Origin: Paulinella micropora
Taxonomy: Eukaryota; Cercozoa; Imbricatea; Euglyphida; Paulinellidae
Reading direction: 5' to 3'
Length of the DNA stretch: 64,000 nt
Assembly (NCBI GenBank): GCA_019918135.1
Contig: WBZZ01000647.1
Coordinates: 17,501-81,500 of the forward strand
The number at the start of each line of letters is the position of its first letter. The stretch's first letter is position 1. The notes under the pieces were generated by a model. It did no database searches, was not told the DNA's origin, and saw only the letters and a program-made list of their open reading frames with translations. The position numbers and the translations under genes were made by a program. This document shows positions 11,350-22,369 of the stretch, one piece after another.

Positions 11350-11391
11350 AATGACCACAACCGCGTATCAACCAAAATTAGTGAAAGATGC

Positions 11392-11801
11392 ATGAGAAAA
11401 CAAAAGCAAATATCAGAGGCATTCACGCGAACAAACCCGTCAATTGGAAACGATATTTTCTTGAAGTTGGTACGAATTTTAGAATTAGCAGAAATATGTC
11501 AGCACAAGATAATATACAAGAGCAAACTCGAAACGAGACAACAAGAAGCAATCATTAAGTTAATTCAAAATAGCATAAGTAACGTTTTCGGAGACAGCAC
11601 AACGGAGGATATTGTCAAGAGTTTGAAATTCCAAGCACAAACTTTGGTAGAAGGTGGCATCACTAATGTCTTGACATGGCGCAGAAGATACTGGCCCAGC
11701 CAGTGGTTTATTTGTCTGCGATGGTCGAAATTGTACTCTGGTTTTCTCTGGTGGTGTTTCTGTTCATTGTCGTTCCGCTCAGGGCCGTAGCTACCCGCTG
11801 A
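11392..11801 (+). CDS. small tail-anchored membrane protein, one frame change
   Basis: A charged helical N-terminal region (residues 1-90, with KLETRQQEAIIKLIQNSISN) runs to about 11670. There the frame passes into another in which a strong C-terminal membrane segment is read (MVEIVLWFSLVVFLFIVVP), ending at TGA 11799-11801. An in-frame alternative without the shift gives an implausible Trp/Cys-rich tail. An ATG at 11351, right after the preceding gene, may be the true start; that frame stops at a TGA about 45 bases later, at the point where the 11392 frame opens. Function unknown. Confidence 0.4.
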
Positions 11802-12012
11802 TGCCACGTCGACGCGCTGTTGCCGACCCATTGAAACGACATTACAGCTGCCAGTGGCGGGGGGCCATTCCAGCAAACGCACGCGACGTCGTCAAAGCTA
11901 GTCGCCAAATCCTCTTACGACTGCTGGCCTGGGGAGGGGCTCACCCCCCGCCACCGCCACCGTTTCCCCCCCCCCCCCCTCCCTTCCCCTCTCTGTAGGC
12001 ATCTCTGGGTTT

Positions 12013-13338
12013 TCAATCCAATCTGAATTTTATATTAAATATATATTCGTCCACGTGTTCCCGGAACTTGTCGTCGGCCGTGTACAGTCTGTGCGCCCTC
12101 GCGGTCTGCAGGTCCAAGCGCAGCCTTTGGCTCACTTGCCCGGAATGCATGCGCAGCGGCTCGTAGTGCTGATCTGGACGCTTGTGGTGGTGGTAATGCA
12201 AATAGTGGAATAGGAGGTACAGCTCGGATGGGTCCAGGACCTGCAAGCCATGGGGGAATCCGGTGTACACCTCTTGCAACAGCCCTCTATTGGTAGAGTC
12301 TCGATCATAACCCATGATGTGTTTACAGCCATTGTCTGAAACGAGCATTGCCTTTAGCAATTTGTACCTGAAGCTACGCATTGCAGCGAACTGTTCGTTG
12401 TTTTGGGGCGTGAACCAAGACCTGAGCAGCCATTTCAGGCCATGCCCGACGGTGCGTTGCGCTATCTCGCGCGAGGACACGAGCATAGTGACCAAGCGTC
12501 CGCAGTCCTCGAAGTCCTCACCATGGTCCAAAACTACGGTAAGAACGCTGTAACCTCGGTTGTCACAGAAGTTAGGATCTGCCCCGCGGGCTAGGGCCCA
12601 GGCCACGTGCTCGACCCGCCCGAGGCGGGCCAGCCGCATCAGCAGCGTTATGCTCCCAAACGTCTCGCCGAAACTGTCGAGGGCGTCGATGTTGACCCTC
12701 CACGTGTCTAACACCGCGCCTAGAATCCGGCTGGACGGGCCAATCATGTCCAGCGCCCCCCGGGTATACCGGTTATGAAGAACTGGGCATAAGCTAGCCA
12801 TGGCCTCCTTTTTCAGCTCCGAGTCGTTGGCTAGTACCGTCGACAACAGCATCGTGTGCAGTTCCCGGAGATGCCTGCCCCCGAGCTTATCATCGCTCAA
12901 GAGCCCATGAGGTTGCGTGGCCACCTCGGCCAATACCCGGTAAAGCTTCTTCTTTCTGACCCATTCTGGTGCTGCCTTGATTTTTTCTGGGACTGTTTTA
13001 AACTCCAGTTTCTGTTGGTTCAGCCGCTGCTCTAGCAGCCAGCGGCGACAGTCGTTTTCCTCGTCTTTGAGCACCTTCAATTGCTGCAGCTGTCGTTCGA
13101 GCCTGCTGTTGACCGCGGTGTCGCCGCCCTGGATGTTTGCGTGGCCCTTCAGACTACGCTGGAAAGCTTCGAGCACTTTTGACCTATCCACCAGCGCACT
13201 TTCAATCTTGCCTTCATTTCCAGGCATGAGCTTTAGTTCGCATAACGCTGGCGTCTCTACGTTGAGCACGTACGTCCGGCCCTTGACTTGGTACTCGCAC
13301 GCTTTGTTGACGTACCGGTCGTCGTCGGTCCATTGCAT
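12013..13338 (-). CDS. ankyrin-like repeat protein, 441 aa
   Basis: An intact frame from ATG 13338 to TGA 12013. The N-terminal third is charged with a coiled-coil tendency (RQLQQLKVLKDEENDCRRWLLEQ). The middle contains MRLARLGRVEHVAWALARG-ADPNFCDNRGYSVLTVVLDHG, which is an ankyrin repeat pair (A...G..DpN..D..G.s.L..A..hg), here degenerate. The C-terminal part is His/Tyr-rich (LFHYLHYHHHKRPDQHYEPL). A second, decayed copy lies at 15957-17258, so the gene has duplicated locally. Ankyrin proteins of this kind are abundant in amoebae and giant viruses. Partner unknown. Confidence 0.6.
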   Translation of the reverse strand: MQWTDDDRYVNKACEYQVKGRTYVLNVETPALCELKLMPGNEGKIESALVDRSKVLEAFQRSLKGHANIQGGDTAVNSRLERQLQQLKVLKDEENDCRRWLLEQRLNQQKLEFKTVPEKIKAAPEWVRKKKLYRVLAEVATQPHGLLSDDKLGGRHLRELHTMLLSTVLANDSELKKEAMASLCPVLHNRYTRGALDMIGPSSRILGAVLDTWRVNIDALDSFGETFGSITLLMRLARLGRVEHVAWALARGADPNFCDNRGYSVLTVVLDHGEDFEDCGRLVTMLVSSREIAQRTVGHGLKWLLRSWFTPQNNEQFAAMRSFRYKLLKAMLVSDNGCKHIMGYDRDSTNRGLLQEVYTGFPHGLQVLDPSELYLLFHYLHYHHHKRPDQHYEPLRMHSGQVSQRLRLDLQTARAHRLYTADDKFREHVDEYIFNIKFRLD

Positions 13339-13679
13339 GGCCGGCCGCTGGTCCTCTTGGCCGAAAAGGAATCTGTATGTTTTTTTTTAACTTTCTTCAA
13401 TTTTCTTCTTTTTTTTAAAAGTACGTAATCGTTGCGGGGAACAAAAAAGAGAGAGAAACCGTGTTGTTATTTTTTTGCAGGGTGCAAAACGCCATAGGGA
13501 GAGGGGGTGGAGTAAAGTAGGGGGAGGAGTGGGGAAGCATGGCAAAGATTTTTTTTTTGTTTTTTGTTTTTTTCACCGAGGCTGTGAGAGTGGCGGCAAA
13601 GAAGAGGCGGGAGCCGCAAGCTCTTTGATTCGTGCGCTCTAGTCTTTGCTTTGGTTGTAGTGATTCTTACAAGAAAGGT
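13339..13679. other. intergenic interval
   Basis: T- and G-rich non-coding sequence between two leftward genes. It is the upstream region of the ankyrin-like gene and is shared in part with the upstream region of its paralogue (an agagagaaaccgtg segment recurs at about 13449 and 17359). No gene seen. Confidence 0.5.
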
Positions 13680-15414
13680 TTAGGTCAGCACAAATTCCGC
13701 ACAGTGTGGGAGCAGGGTCCGCCAGGTGGACAGCGCAGAAACTCCGAGCAAGCTGTGGGGTAGGCTCAAGAACCGGAGGTGCTGTAACGGCGGGAGGACC
13801 TCGTGCAACAAGGGCTGGCTATTGCAGTCCCTAAAAGATCCAGTGATCGTTAGTTCGCGCAGCCCGTGCGTTGTTGCCAGCACCCTGGACACTTGTGACA
13901 GGTCTAGCACACTATCTTGCTCCACCACAATTGAAGTTAGGCCGGGTACAGCCAAGCGGTTCAGTTGGCTCCAAACCTCATCGGTTTGTTGCGACGACGA
14001 TGGCGACGGCCCCGGGGCCCAGACAGTGAACCCGCGACATCTTCTGACCTCCAGCCGCCGTAGCTTGGGACAATTGACCACTACTAGAGCTTGCTCATCG
14101 AAATGGCAGAAGTCCAGAGATAACTCCTCTAGCGTCTGCGGCAGCGTTAGCCTGGCCCCAAATCGACAGAACTTCAGCTCTAGCCTACGGAGCTTGGTAG
14201 CGGACTCTATGAAAAGCGGGTCGCGACAAAATTCTAATTTCAATTCCGTTAGTTTCGAGATTTGAGGCCGGATCGCGGGCGGAACGTTGATGGTGACTAT
14301 GTCAAGCTCCAGCGTCGTTAGCCTGGGCGCGGAGAAATTTCCCAGCCAACCTAGGCTTTCTTGGGTGAGGCGCGATAAACCCAAGACTCGCAAGCTCAGC
14401 CAGTCGGCGGGCAGTCCGTTGCTCGGCGCGCAGGGCAGGCGCAGGCTCTCCAGGCGTTCGGCAAATTCGGCCGACCGCTGCCAGCTCCAGTCGTACTCCC
14501 GCTCACCTGTGACCTGTATAATAATTTCCAAATGTCGCAAACGACGCAAATTGTCCAAGAAGCTAGTGTCGGTTACGGGCGATTGGCTTTCCAGGACGAG
14601 CGAGGTTAAGGTCTCGGGAAAAGCAAGAGTACTCCCCCATAATTCAAACCCGCCGATCAGACTGAGCTTGCGATGATCACAGCCAATAAGCAGCTTCGTA
14701 AGTACGCTAGACAACAGTGAAGGGGACCCTGCAAAGTCCAACGTCAACTCTTCTAGGCGCGGAGCCCACGCGGACAATTGCGCGCTTTCTTTTTGCTCTG
14801 GGTCGTTCAGGACATTGATTGGGTTGTCTTGGCCAGACCCTGCTCCACAACTACTTGTCACGTGCAGACTGCGGAGCTCTTGCCCAAAGCCGGACAGACT
14901 CCTTAAAGAGGCCAGATCGGCAGAGCTGCACCGCAGCTCTTGCAGTGACTTGGCGTTCTGTAAATTGCCTAACCGAAGTGAGCTTGCGAAGCCAACAGAA
15001 TCAAAAATCGTGAGCTTTTCTACGCCTGCAAATGCGCTAGAATGCTCACACAGTCCCGCCGCACGCCAATCCTCGCGCAACCACAGGCCTTGTAGAGATT
15101 TCGCGTTGTCGAATTCAATCTTTGGCAGGATAGCTTTCCAACTAGTCCGACCGTAAATGGCAGGTTCTTCCCTGTCCAAGATCAACTGGTAGACGGACTG
15201 CGGCTTTCGCACCGCTGCTCGGATTCGCTTATTGGTACAGCCTAAAACACCGAAAGCCCAGCAGGCTAGGGTCTGCTAACAGAATTATGAGCTCCAAGAG
15301 CTCTGGTATCTCGACGACCTTCAGAAAAAGTTCTGGATCCTTAGCAGATTGGTTGCAGGTTCGCTGTCGTTTGCTAGCCTCGCGCCCAGCTTCTGGGCAG
15401 GGGTGTCGGTGCAT
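13680..15414 (-). CDS. F-box / leucine-rich-repeat protein
   Basis: The long frame 15212-13680 (510 aa) holds many irregular leucine-rich repeats, for example LEELTLDFAGSPSLLSSVLT, LRHLEIIIQVTG, LTTLELDIVTINVP, LRRLELKFCRFGARLTLP and LEELSLDFCHFD. Directly upstream an N-terminal piece from ATG 15414 contains LKVVEIPELLELIILLADPSLL, which fits an F-box (f..leiPe.l..Il..l....l). The two parts are joined across a one-base frame change near 15245. F-box/LRR proteins select substrates for SCF ubiquitin ligases; giant viruses encode many. It ends at TAA 13680. The LRR region is long and intact. Confidence 0.65.
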
Positions 15415-15956
15415 AACTGTGGCACGCACCCAAAAAAACACAACCATCAATTTTGCACTTGTACGGTTTTGTTTTTCTTTGTTCTCGGTGGTTTTTTTTT
15501 TTTTTTTTTAACCTGGGCTGAGATTTAAAACACCTTTCTTTTTTTTTAAGTCTGCTACTCCTTCTGTTGCTACTTTCTTCCTACCCGTTCCCCAACCCCC
15601 CTGCCCCATCCCCGCCCCCCAAACTGATTTCTTCCCCAAATTGTACATATACTGGAAATTAAAAAAAGGGGGGAACCAGGAAGACAAAGAAAGGAGAAGG
15701 TGCTGTTTTACTTTTTTTACAGGAGGCAAACGCCGAACCGGGAGGGCAAGGGGAGGGGGGCAGCGAGAAGGGGCTGAGGGGAGGAAGGTGTGACAGATAT
15801 TTTTTTACAGATGCTAAAGCAAGAGCCCGGCAAGGGTTGGGGGAGAGAGAGAGGGAGGGGAGGGGGGGAGTAAGGACAAAATGGCACAAAGTACGCAAAA
15901 AAAGAAAAGGCTGGCAAAGTGTTCTGTTTTGCCTGTGGAGTTATATTGCAGCTATA
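15415..15956. other. intergenic interval
   Basis: T tracts at 15490-15509 and 15539-15548, then C-rich and G-rich low-complexity sequence. No supported gene. An aggatgcaaac/aggaggcaaac element with following G-rich block resembles the sequence upstream of both ankyrin-like copies (13480 and 17395). Confidence 0.45.
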
Positions 15957-17258
15957 TAACGGTCACGTGTTCGCGGAACCCGTCGTCTTCCTGGTACAGG
16001 ACAGTTGCCCTCGCGCGCTGCAGGTCCGAGTACAGCCTGTCACGCACTTACCCTGGAGAAGGGATGCACAGCAGCTCGTAGTGCCGGTCTGGATGTGTGT
16101 TGTGATGGTCATGCAAATAGTGGAATAGGAGGTACAGCTCATACAGTTCCAGGACGGGGGCACCTGCGGGGGCTCTGTAGTACACCTCTTGCAGCAGCCC
16201 CCTTCTTGTAAGGTGCTGATCATAAACCATGACGTGCTTACAGGCGTTGTCTGAAACGAGCATGGCTTTTAGCAACTTGCGCCTGAAGACACTCCCTTGA
16301 CGACGGAAGTGTGCGTTGTTAGGGGGCGTGAACCATGACCTAAGCAGCCATAACAGGCCACGCCCGATGGTGAGTTGCTCTATCTTGGGCGAGGACACGA
16401 GCATAGTGACCAGGCGTTCGCAGTGCTCGAAGTCCTCACCATGGTCCAGAGCTGCGGTAAGAACGCTGCGACCTCGGTTGTCGTCAAAGAAGTTAGGATC
16501 TGCCCCACGGCCTAGGGCCCAGGCCACGTGCTTGGCCGGACCGAGGCGTGCCAGCCGCAACAGTAGCGTTGTGCTCCCCTTTTATTCGCCGGAGGTGAGG
16601 GGGGCGTCGATGCCGACCCCCCACGTGTCTAGCACCGCGCTTACAATCTGGCTGGACGTGCCAAACCTGGCAAGTGCCCCCCATGTACACCTGTCATGAA
16701 GAACTGGGAGCAATCTAGCAAGGACCTCTTATTGCAGATAAACGTCCCTGGCTAGTACCGTCGACATCAGCATCGTGTGCAATTCCCGGAGATGCCTCCC
16801 CCCGAGCTCATCATAACACGAGACCTCATGAGACGGCTTGACCACCTCGGCCAGCCGTGGATAATGCTTACGGATTCTGACCCCTTTTAGTGCTGTCCTG
16901 ATTTGCTCGAGCACTTCTTGAAACTCGAGTTTCTCTCGGTTCACTGCTCTAACAGCCACCGGTGGTATTCTTTTTCTTGGTCTAGGAGCACTTTCAATTG
17001 CTGCCGTTGTCGTTTGAGCCTGCTGTTGACCGCGGTGTCGTCGCCGCCCTGGATGTTTGCGTGGGCATTCACACTACGCTGGAAGGTTATGAGCGCTTTT
17101 GAAATATCCACCAACGCACTTTTGATCTTGCCTTCGTTTCCAGGCGTGAGCTTCAGTTCCCATAACGCTGGCGTCTCCACGTTGAGCACGTACGTCCGGC
17201 CCTTGACTTGGTACTCGCACACGCGGTTGACGTACCGGTCGTCGTCGGTCCATTGCAT
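15957..17258 (-). pseudogene. decayed paralogue of the ankyrin-like gene
   Basis: Same order of blocks as 12013-13338. The start is at ATG 17258 (MQWTDDDRYVN, then VKGRTYVLNVETPAL). There is a truncated coiled part, HLRELHTMLMSTVLA near 16800, the ankyrin block with RLGPAKHVAWALGRGADPNF near 16520, LFHYLHDHHNTHPDRHYELL near 16100 and a terminal LYQEDDGFREHV near 15990. The blocks are spread over at least four frames with deletions relative to the intact copy, so it is not a working gene as assembled. A local duplication followed by decay is the direct reading. Confidence 0.7.
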
Positions 17259-17668
17259 GGCCGGCCGCTGGTCCCTTTTGGCCAAAGGATTCGATTTTTT
17301 TTTTTGTTGTTGTTGTTGGTTTTATTTCTTTTTGTACGTGATTGTTGGAGGAAACAAGAGAGAGAAACCGTGCTGTTATTTTTTCTTTGGGCAGGATGCA
17401 AACACCACACCGGGCAGCGGAAGGGGAGAGGGAGAAGGAGGGGAGTCGGCAGGCAGCCTTGTTTTTTTTCCCACCTCTTTGTACCGAAGCCTGCCCCCCC
17501 CCCCCCTTCCCCCCCCCCCCCCCCTCGCACGTTTTTTTTTTGTTGTCGAGGTAGAAAATGTTCCGCTTTTTGTTTTTTGCTTTCTTTTTTTTGGTAACAC
17601 AGAATTTTTTTGTTTCTTTTGCCCCTGCTTGAAAAAAAAAACAAAGCCGCATCCTTTGCCCCCACCCA
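17259..17668. other. intergenic interval, divergent upstream region
   Basis: Lies between the leftward ankyrin-like copy and the rightward terminase. It holds poly-C tracts at 17492-17504 and 17511-17524 and T tracts. It probably contains the terminase promoter, but no motif is convincing. Confidence 0.4.
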
Positions 17669-18158
17669 ATGCAACCCGCGACCGCGGACGCCGCCGTCGA
17701 GAGCCTGCGCGCCGTGTGGAACCTGCGGCGCAAGAGCCAGCCCGCAGCGCGCGAGGCAATCGTCAACGATAACGCGCTGGCGGCACAGTCCAACGGTCTG
17801 CTGGGCGTCGTGGCCCTGTGCGTGCGCAACGTGGCCGCGCTGCTGGAACGGGAGCAGAGCGAGCAAAACGAAAAACGCCGCCTGCGCAGCGTCCTGGACG
17901 CGGCCGCGGACCCGTTCGCAATTTCCTCGGGCAGTGACGGCGCGCGCCGCTGGGCCGCCATGCAGCGCGCGCTCGACTCGCTGCTCACCGACGGCTCCAA
18001 GCGCTCGCTCGATCAGACACGCTTCCACGACGCCATGCTCGTCTCCTGCGCGCAGCTCGTCATGGCAAGCACAACCTCGAGGCCGAGCAAGACTCCATGC
18101 TCGCGCAGCTCCAACGAGACAATCTGCCTTTTTCGACACTGATTTTATGCCCACGAAG

Positions 18159-18213
18159 GTCAATACACCAAAAATATATACACAGATACATAAATACGTA
18201 CATATACTCAAAG
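18159..18213 (+). other. 55-nt GT-AG intron in terminase
   Basis: Begins gtcaatac and ends ctcaaag. A/T-rich unlike the flanks, with in-frame stops. Removing it joins CPR to WGKST so that the Walker A motif is continuous, which fixes the boundaries. Confidence 0.7.
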
Positions 18214-19271
18214 GTGGGGAAAAAGTACATCGGTCGCGATGTTCTGTGCATCTCTTCTGTACACGACCCCCCGAGTTCGACTTTTGATTATGGCCACCCA
18301 GCGCAAATCAGCATCACTTCTAATGAAGAGCACCCTCCATTACTTCACGCAGTTCGAGGGCGGCTCGGCGCGCATCGTCGAGAATAACGCTTTCAAATTT
18401 ACGTTTAAGTCCAGCGACTTTGCAGGCTCGCGCGCCGAGGCGCTGCGCACCGGCGCCGTCAGCTGCGTCAATACGCGGAGAGAGCGCGAACCTCGTTTTA
18501 ATAGACGAGGCCACTTTTGTGCCCGTCGCCACGCTCAGGCTGGCCCCGCATGTTTCGGTTGAAAATACGTCGCTTGTTTGTATATCCACGCCGGCCGGCC
18601 ACGACAACTACTACTCGAAGCTGTTCGAGAAGCCCAAGGACGCGGACGACGACCCGCTGGACCAGGCGTTCCTCCGGTTCCACGTCGATCTGCTGTGCGA
18701 CGCGTGCCTCGAAGCTGGGACGATCCGGACGTGCGACCACAACGCGCATCTGATGCAGTCTTGGCACAGGTGGAAAACGACGCGCCGAGGCTCGAATGAA
18801 TTTGGACGAGATGTACGCACAAGAATTGCTGGGCACCGTCATCAAAGCCGGTGGTGGTTTGTTCTCGGGCGCGGCAGTCTCACGGTTTCTGGCGGGAGTG
18901 CTAATTCCAGAGCTAGAAATGGAAAGGCTCAACTCGAAGCGCCCTCGCGGTCGGGCCGTTCGCGCCGCCCCAGCAGCTCGCGCGGCTCGCGGCCGCGCGA
19001 GAGAGTGCAATCGCTGCGGTCAAGAATGCTGGCGAGCACCTGTGCTTCCGGTCGAGGCCCGTAGTCTACGTATTTGTGGATCCGGCGGGCGGCGGTGCGT
19101 CGGAGACCGCCGCTATCGCCATCGTGCACTCGGAAGAAGGCAAAATAGTTGTGGTTGGTCTGTGTTCCTTGGCCAAAACGCCGGCCGGGGACGAATTGGA
19201 CAAGGGATTGCCAACGTTTTTTCGCCAGCTACAAAACCATCCTGACCTGGAGGAGGCTCACTTTGTTGTAG

Positions 19272-19339
19272 GTAACACAATTCTTTTTTAAGCTCTTGGC
19301 GTAATTCCAGACGATATTTGTGTGCTATATTTTTTTTAG
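19272..19339 (+). other. 68-nt GT-AG intron in terminase
   Basis: Begins gtaacaca and ends in a T-run followed by ag. It lies within the codon series for HFVV-GIE, the expected position of the nuclease-domain Glu. Confidence 0.6.
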
Positions 19340-19868
19340 GGATCGAAAACAACTAAGGCGGTCAAACTCTGGTTCGACTTCTCTTAGGAAGATATGTGGG
19401 CCGTTTTGGTCAACTACAGTGAGTGGCGAGATCCTCTTCAAGAATCGAAAGAAACTTTTCAAAAAACGGCTTGTGTACAAATCGACATGCCAGGTGGTTG
19501 GAAGCCATTTATTACTAGACTTTTGAAAAAGAAACCTCCTTAAAGCTTCGCAAAATTATGTTTTGGTAGGGAGAAATTCTAAGATAGACATGCTAAGATT
19601 GCTGGAACAACAGCTGCTTAATGTACGCCAAGACCAAGGGGGAGGGATTTCAGGGAAAACAACACAGGGAAATCAAGATGATTTGGCTATGTCACTTATT
19701 CTCTGTCTGTGCTGGTGTCACGTGTCGGGCTAGAAGCAAAAATAGAAAAAGATCTGTTTTGATTTTACTTTAATATTAAAACAGAAATTGGATTACAAAA
19801 AAGAAAAAAAAAGGGAACAAGTCGGAGGGGGGGGGGGGGGTTAGCAGCATAAAAAGGGGGGGGGGGGG

Positions 19869-22006
19869 TTACAGTGCTTCGTCGGACTCTGAATCGTCTG
19901 ACTCTGAATCGCCGGACTCTGAATCGTCGCCAGTGCCGGGGGGAAGCTCGTGCAAGATGGACGCGGCCGTAGCCAGCGGCTTGTCCTTGATCTTCGCGTA
20001 CTCGTGCTCCCATGCATACAGCACGCGGCAGCCAGGGGGCATTCTCTGTCGAAGGTAGTACATCCGGGCCATCGTTTCTCTGCGCCCGCTAACCCGTGAT
20101 CGTCCGTGAGCATAATCGGGATGGCCCCGCGGAAAGCCGTGGTACGCGTTCCCGTGGAACTCGTACACACAGTTGCTGGCCGCGTCGTAACCGTCCAGGC
20201 GCAGCTTCGTGCCCGGGACTCGGGACTCGACCCCGTGCGGCACGTCGCTGCCGTTCACAAAATGCTTGTGCTGGATTGTGCAGCCCAGCGTTTGCTCGAG
20301 CCTGTCCCACAGCTTGCATGCCGCGATCGAACAGCCTGTCGCGGGCTTGGGGATCAAACCGCGCGCAAACGCGTGCTCCGCGCACAGCTTGTTACGGCGC
20401 CCGCTTTCGTCTGGAAATGTCGCGTGTTTTTGGGAGTCAACAGGGCAGGCTTCGCAAGGTTTCCGCACCCTGTGGCACCCGCGTTCTCTCGCGTGCTCAG
20501 CACACAGCTTGTTGCTGCGCCCCTGCTCGTCCGCATAGGTAGCTTGTTTTTCACTGCCGACCGGACAAGCTGCACAAGGTCTTGGTACTTGATAGCACCC
20601 GAGAGCTCTGGCATGCTCAGCGCAGAGGCGGTGTTTGCGCCCTTGCTCGTCCGCAAAAGTAGCATGTCTTTTATTGCCCTCCGGACAGGCTACACATGGC
20701 TTTTGCACTTCGTGGCACCCGAGGCCCCTTGCATGCTCAGCGCACAGGCGGTGTTTGCGCCCTCGCTCGTCCGGAAAAGTAGCTTGTTTTTTACTGCCGA
20801 CCGGACAAGCTGCACAAGGTCTTGGCACCTTATAGCACCCTAGAGCTCTCGCATGCTCAGCGCAGAGGCGGTCTTTGCGCCCTTGCTCGTCCGCAAAAGT
20901 AGCATGTCTTTTACTGCCCTCCGGACAGGCTACGCAGGGACTTTGCACTTCATGGCATCCGAGGGCTCTTGCATGCTCAGCCCAGAGGCGGTCTTTGCGC
21001 CCTTGCTCGTCCGCATAATTTGCCTCTTTTTTACTGTCCTCCGGACAAGCCACACATGGATTCCGCGCTTTATGGCATCCGAGGGCTCTGGCATGCTCAG
21101 CGCACAGGCGGTTTTTGTGCCCTTGCTCATCCGCGTAGCTAGCATATCTTTTACTGCCCTCCGGACAGGCTACGCAGGGCCTTTGCACTTCATAGCATCC
21201 GAGGGCTCTTGCATGCTCAGCGCATAGCTTCTTGCGGCGCCCTTGCTCGTCCGAAAAGCTAGCTTGTTTTTTACTGCCCTCCGGACAAGCCGCACAGGGA
21301 TTGTCTACTTTGTGGCACCCGAGGGCTCTGGCGTGCTGAGCGCATAGGCGGTTTTTGCGCCCTTGCTCATCCGCAAAGTGAGCCTGTCTTTTACTGTCAT
21401 CTGGACAGGCTTGACACGGCTCTCTCACCTTGTAGCAGCCGTTTTCGTTTGCATGCCGCGCACAAAGTTGGGCTGTTGCTGCACATCCACACGAAACTTT
21501 GCGATAACGACGACTGCGTTGTTCTGCCAACATCTTAAGCACGTATATTTCCACTGTGTCCAGCCGTGAGGTTGTTTGCTGGCTCGGCTGAGAAGAGCAA
21601 CGCCTGCTGACATTCTCAGCTGATAGACTCGCCCGTTTTGCTGGTGGTCGACAACCTACCCAACCGTCGGCAGCGCCATTGATTGGTCTGGTTTCTGCCG
21701 CTTGGTTGTTGGTGTCCCGGCTTGGGCATTGTCACTGTCTGAGCGGCGGCGACGATTCTTCCTTTTCTCGAGCCGCCGCGCGTGGCTTTGGCACAGCCTG
21801 AAACCAAAGCGGCGCGAGTCCGCATTTCGCACGCGACCTTGACGAGTGAAGCAGCGCTCGCAGGCCGGCGCAACTTCGCTTTCGGGTGTGCTGAGCACGA
21901 GCGTTTGTCCAAAGACGCGCAGCCGCGTGCCGTCTGCAAACGAGGCCACGGCGTCGCGGTGTCCGTACCGGTGCAGAAAAGTGCGGACCGCACGGGACAT
22001 CCCCAT
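19869..22006 (-). CDS. EsV-1-7-like Cys repeat protein with endonuclease-like C-terminus
   Basis: Exon 1 (22006 to about 21660) encodes a basic N-terminus with ACERCFTRQG and CQSHARR. A likely intron (about 21659-21588, gtaggt to tctcag) leads to a 561-residue frame. This has nine 40-residue repeats, consensus PC.ACP.GSK..A.FADEQGRK.RLCAEHARALGC. The spacing Cys-x2-Cys...Cys-x2-His resembles the EsV-1-7 zinc motif known from brown algae, phaeoviruses and giant viruses. One repeat has Trp for the third Cys. After the repeats, GTKLRLDGYDAASNCVYEFHGNAYHG is a PD-(D/E)XK/Vsr-like signature; an acidic Ser/Asp tail ends at TAA 19869. Likely a DNA-binding nuclease or regulator (inference). Confidence 0.65.
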
Positions 22007-22369
22007 CTACCCTCCAAATCTGGCTAGGACACAAAAAAAAAAAGAAAAGAAAAGCAGAGCCAATTTGGCCCACAGGCAAAAGAGAGAGGGAGAGAGGAGA
22101 GAGCCCGGCCCCCCCCCTCCCCACCTTCCCTCCATTCCTTCCCCGCCGCTTTTCCTGTCCACTAGGCAAAAATTATCGAACATTTTAGTGCGAACGGGGA
22201 GAGCCGAACGTGTGTGCGGGACCCGATGTCTCTGGCGACAAACACGTTCGGCCCCCCCCCCCCCGCACTCGCCATTTCTGTTTCTCGCGGTCCCCCCTGG
22301 CCCCCCCCCACCCATTGTTTGGGGAATTGCACGTGGCCACCCCCATTCGCACGGCATGGCGAAAGTGTC

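Larger units (their letters stand above)
17669..19733 (+). pseudogene. terminase large subunit, herpesvirus/mirusvirus type
   Basis: This is the ATPase-nuclease that pumps DNA into HK97-fold capsids. The N-terminal helical domain (17669-18158) ends in TLILCPR; across a 55-nt intron the Walker A region reads R-WGKSTSVAMF (18214 on). Then come RLLIMATQRKSASLLMKS, a Walker B with catalytic Glu, LVLIDEATFV (about 18500), and the coupling motif VCISTPAGHDNYYSKLF (about 18575-18625). The nuclease domain has the first Asp in VYVFVDPAGGG (about 19063-19095), a Glu in VGIE straddling a second intron (19272-19339), and the last motif GNQDDLAMSLILCL near 19690. Frames change near 18065, 18480, 18790, 18950 and 19550, and a TAG falls near 19385. 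Herpesvirus and tailed-phage terminases share this motif order; GT-AG introns argue for a eukaryotic virus. As assembled it cannot make one protein. Confidence 0.75.
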
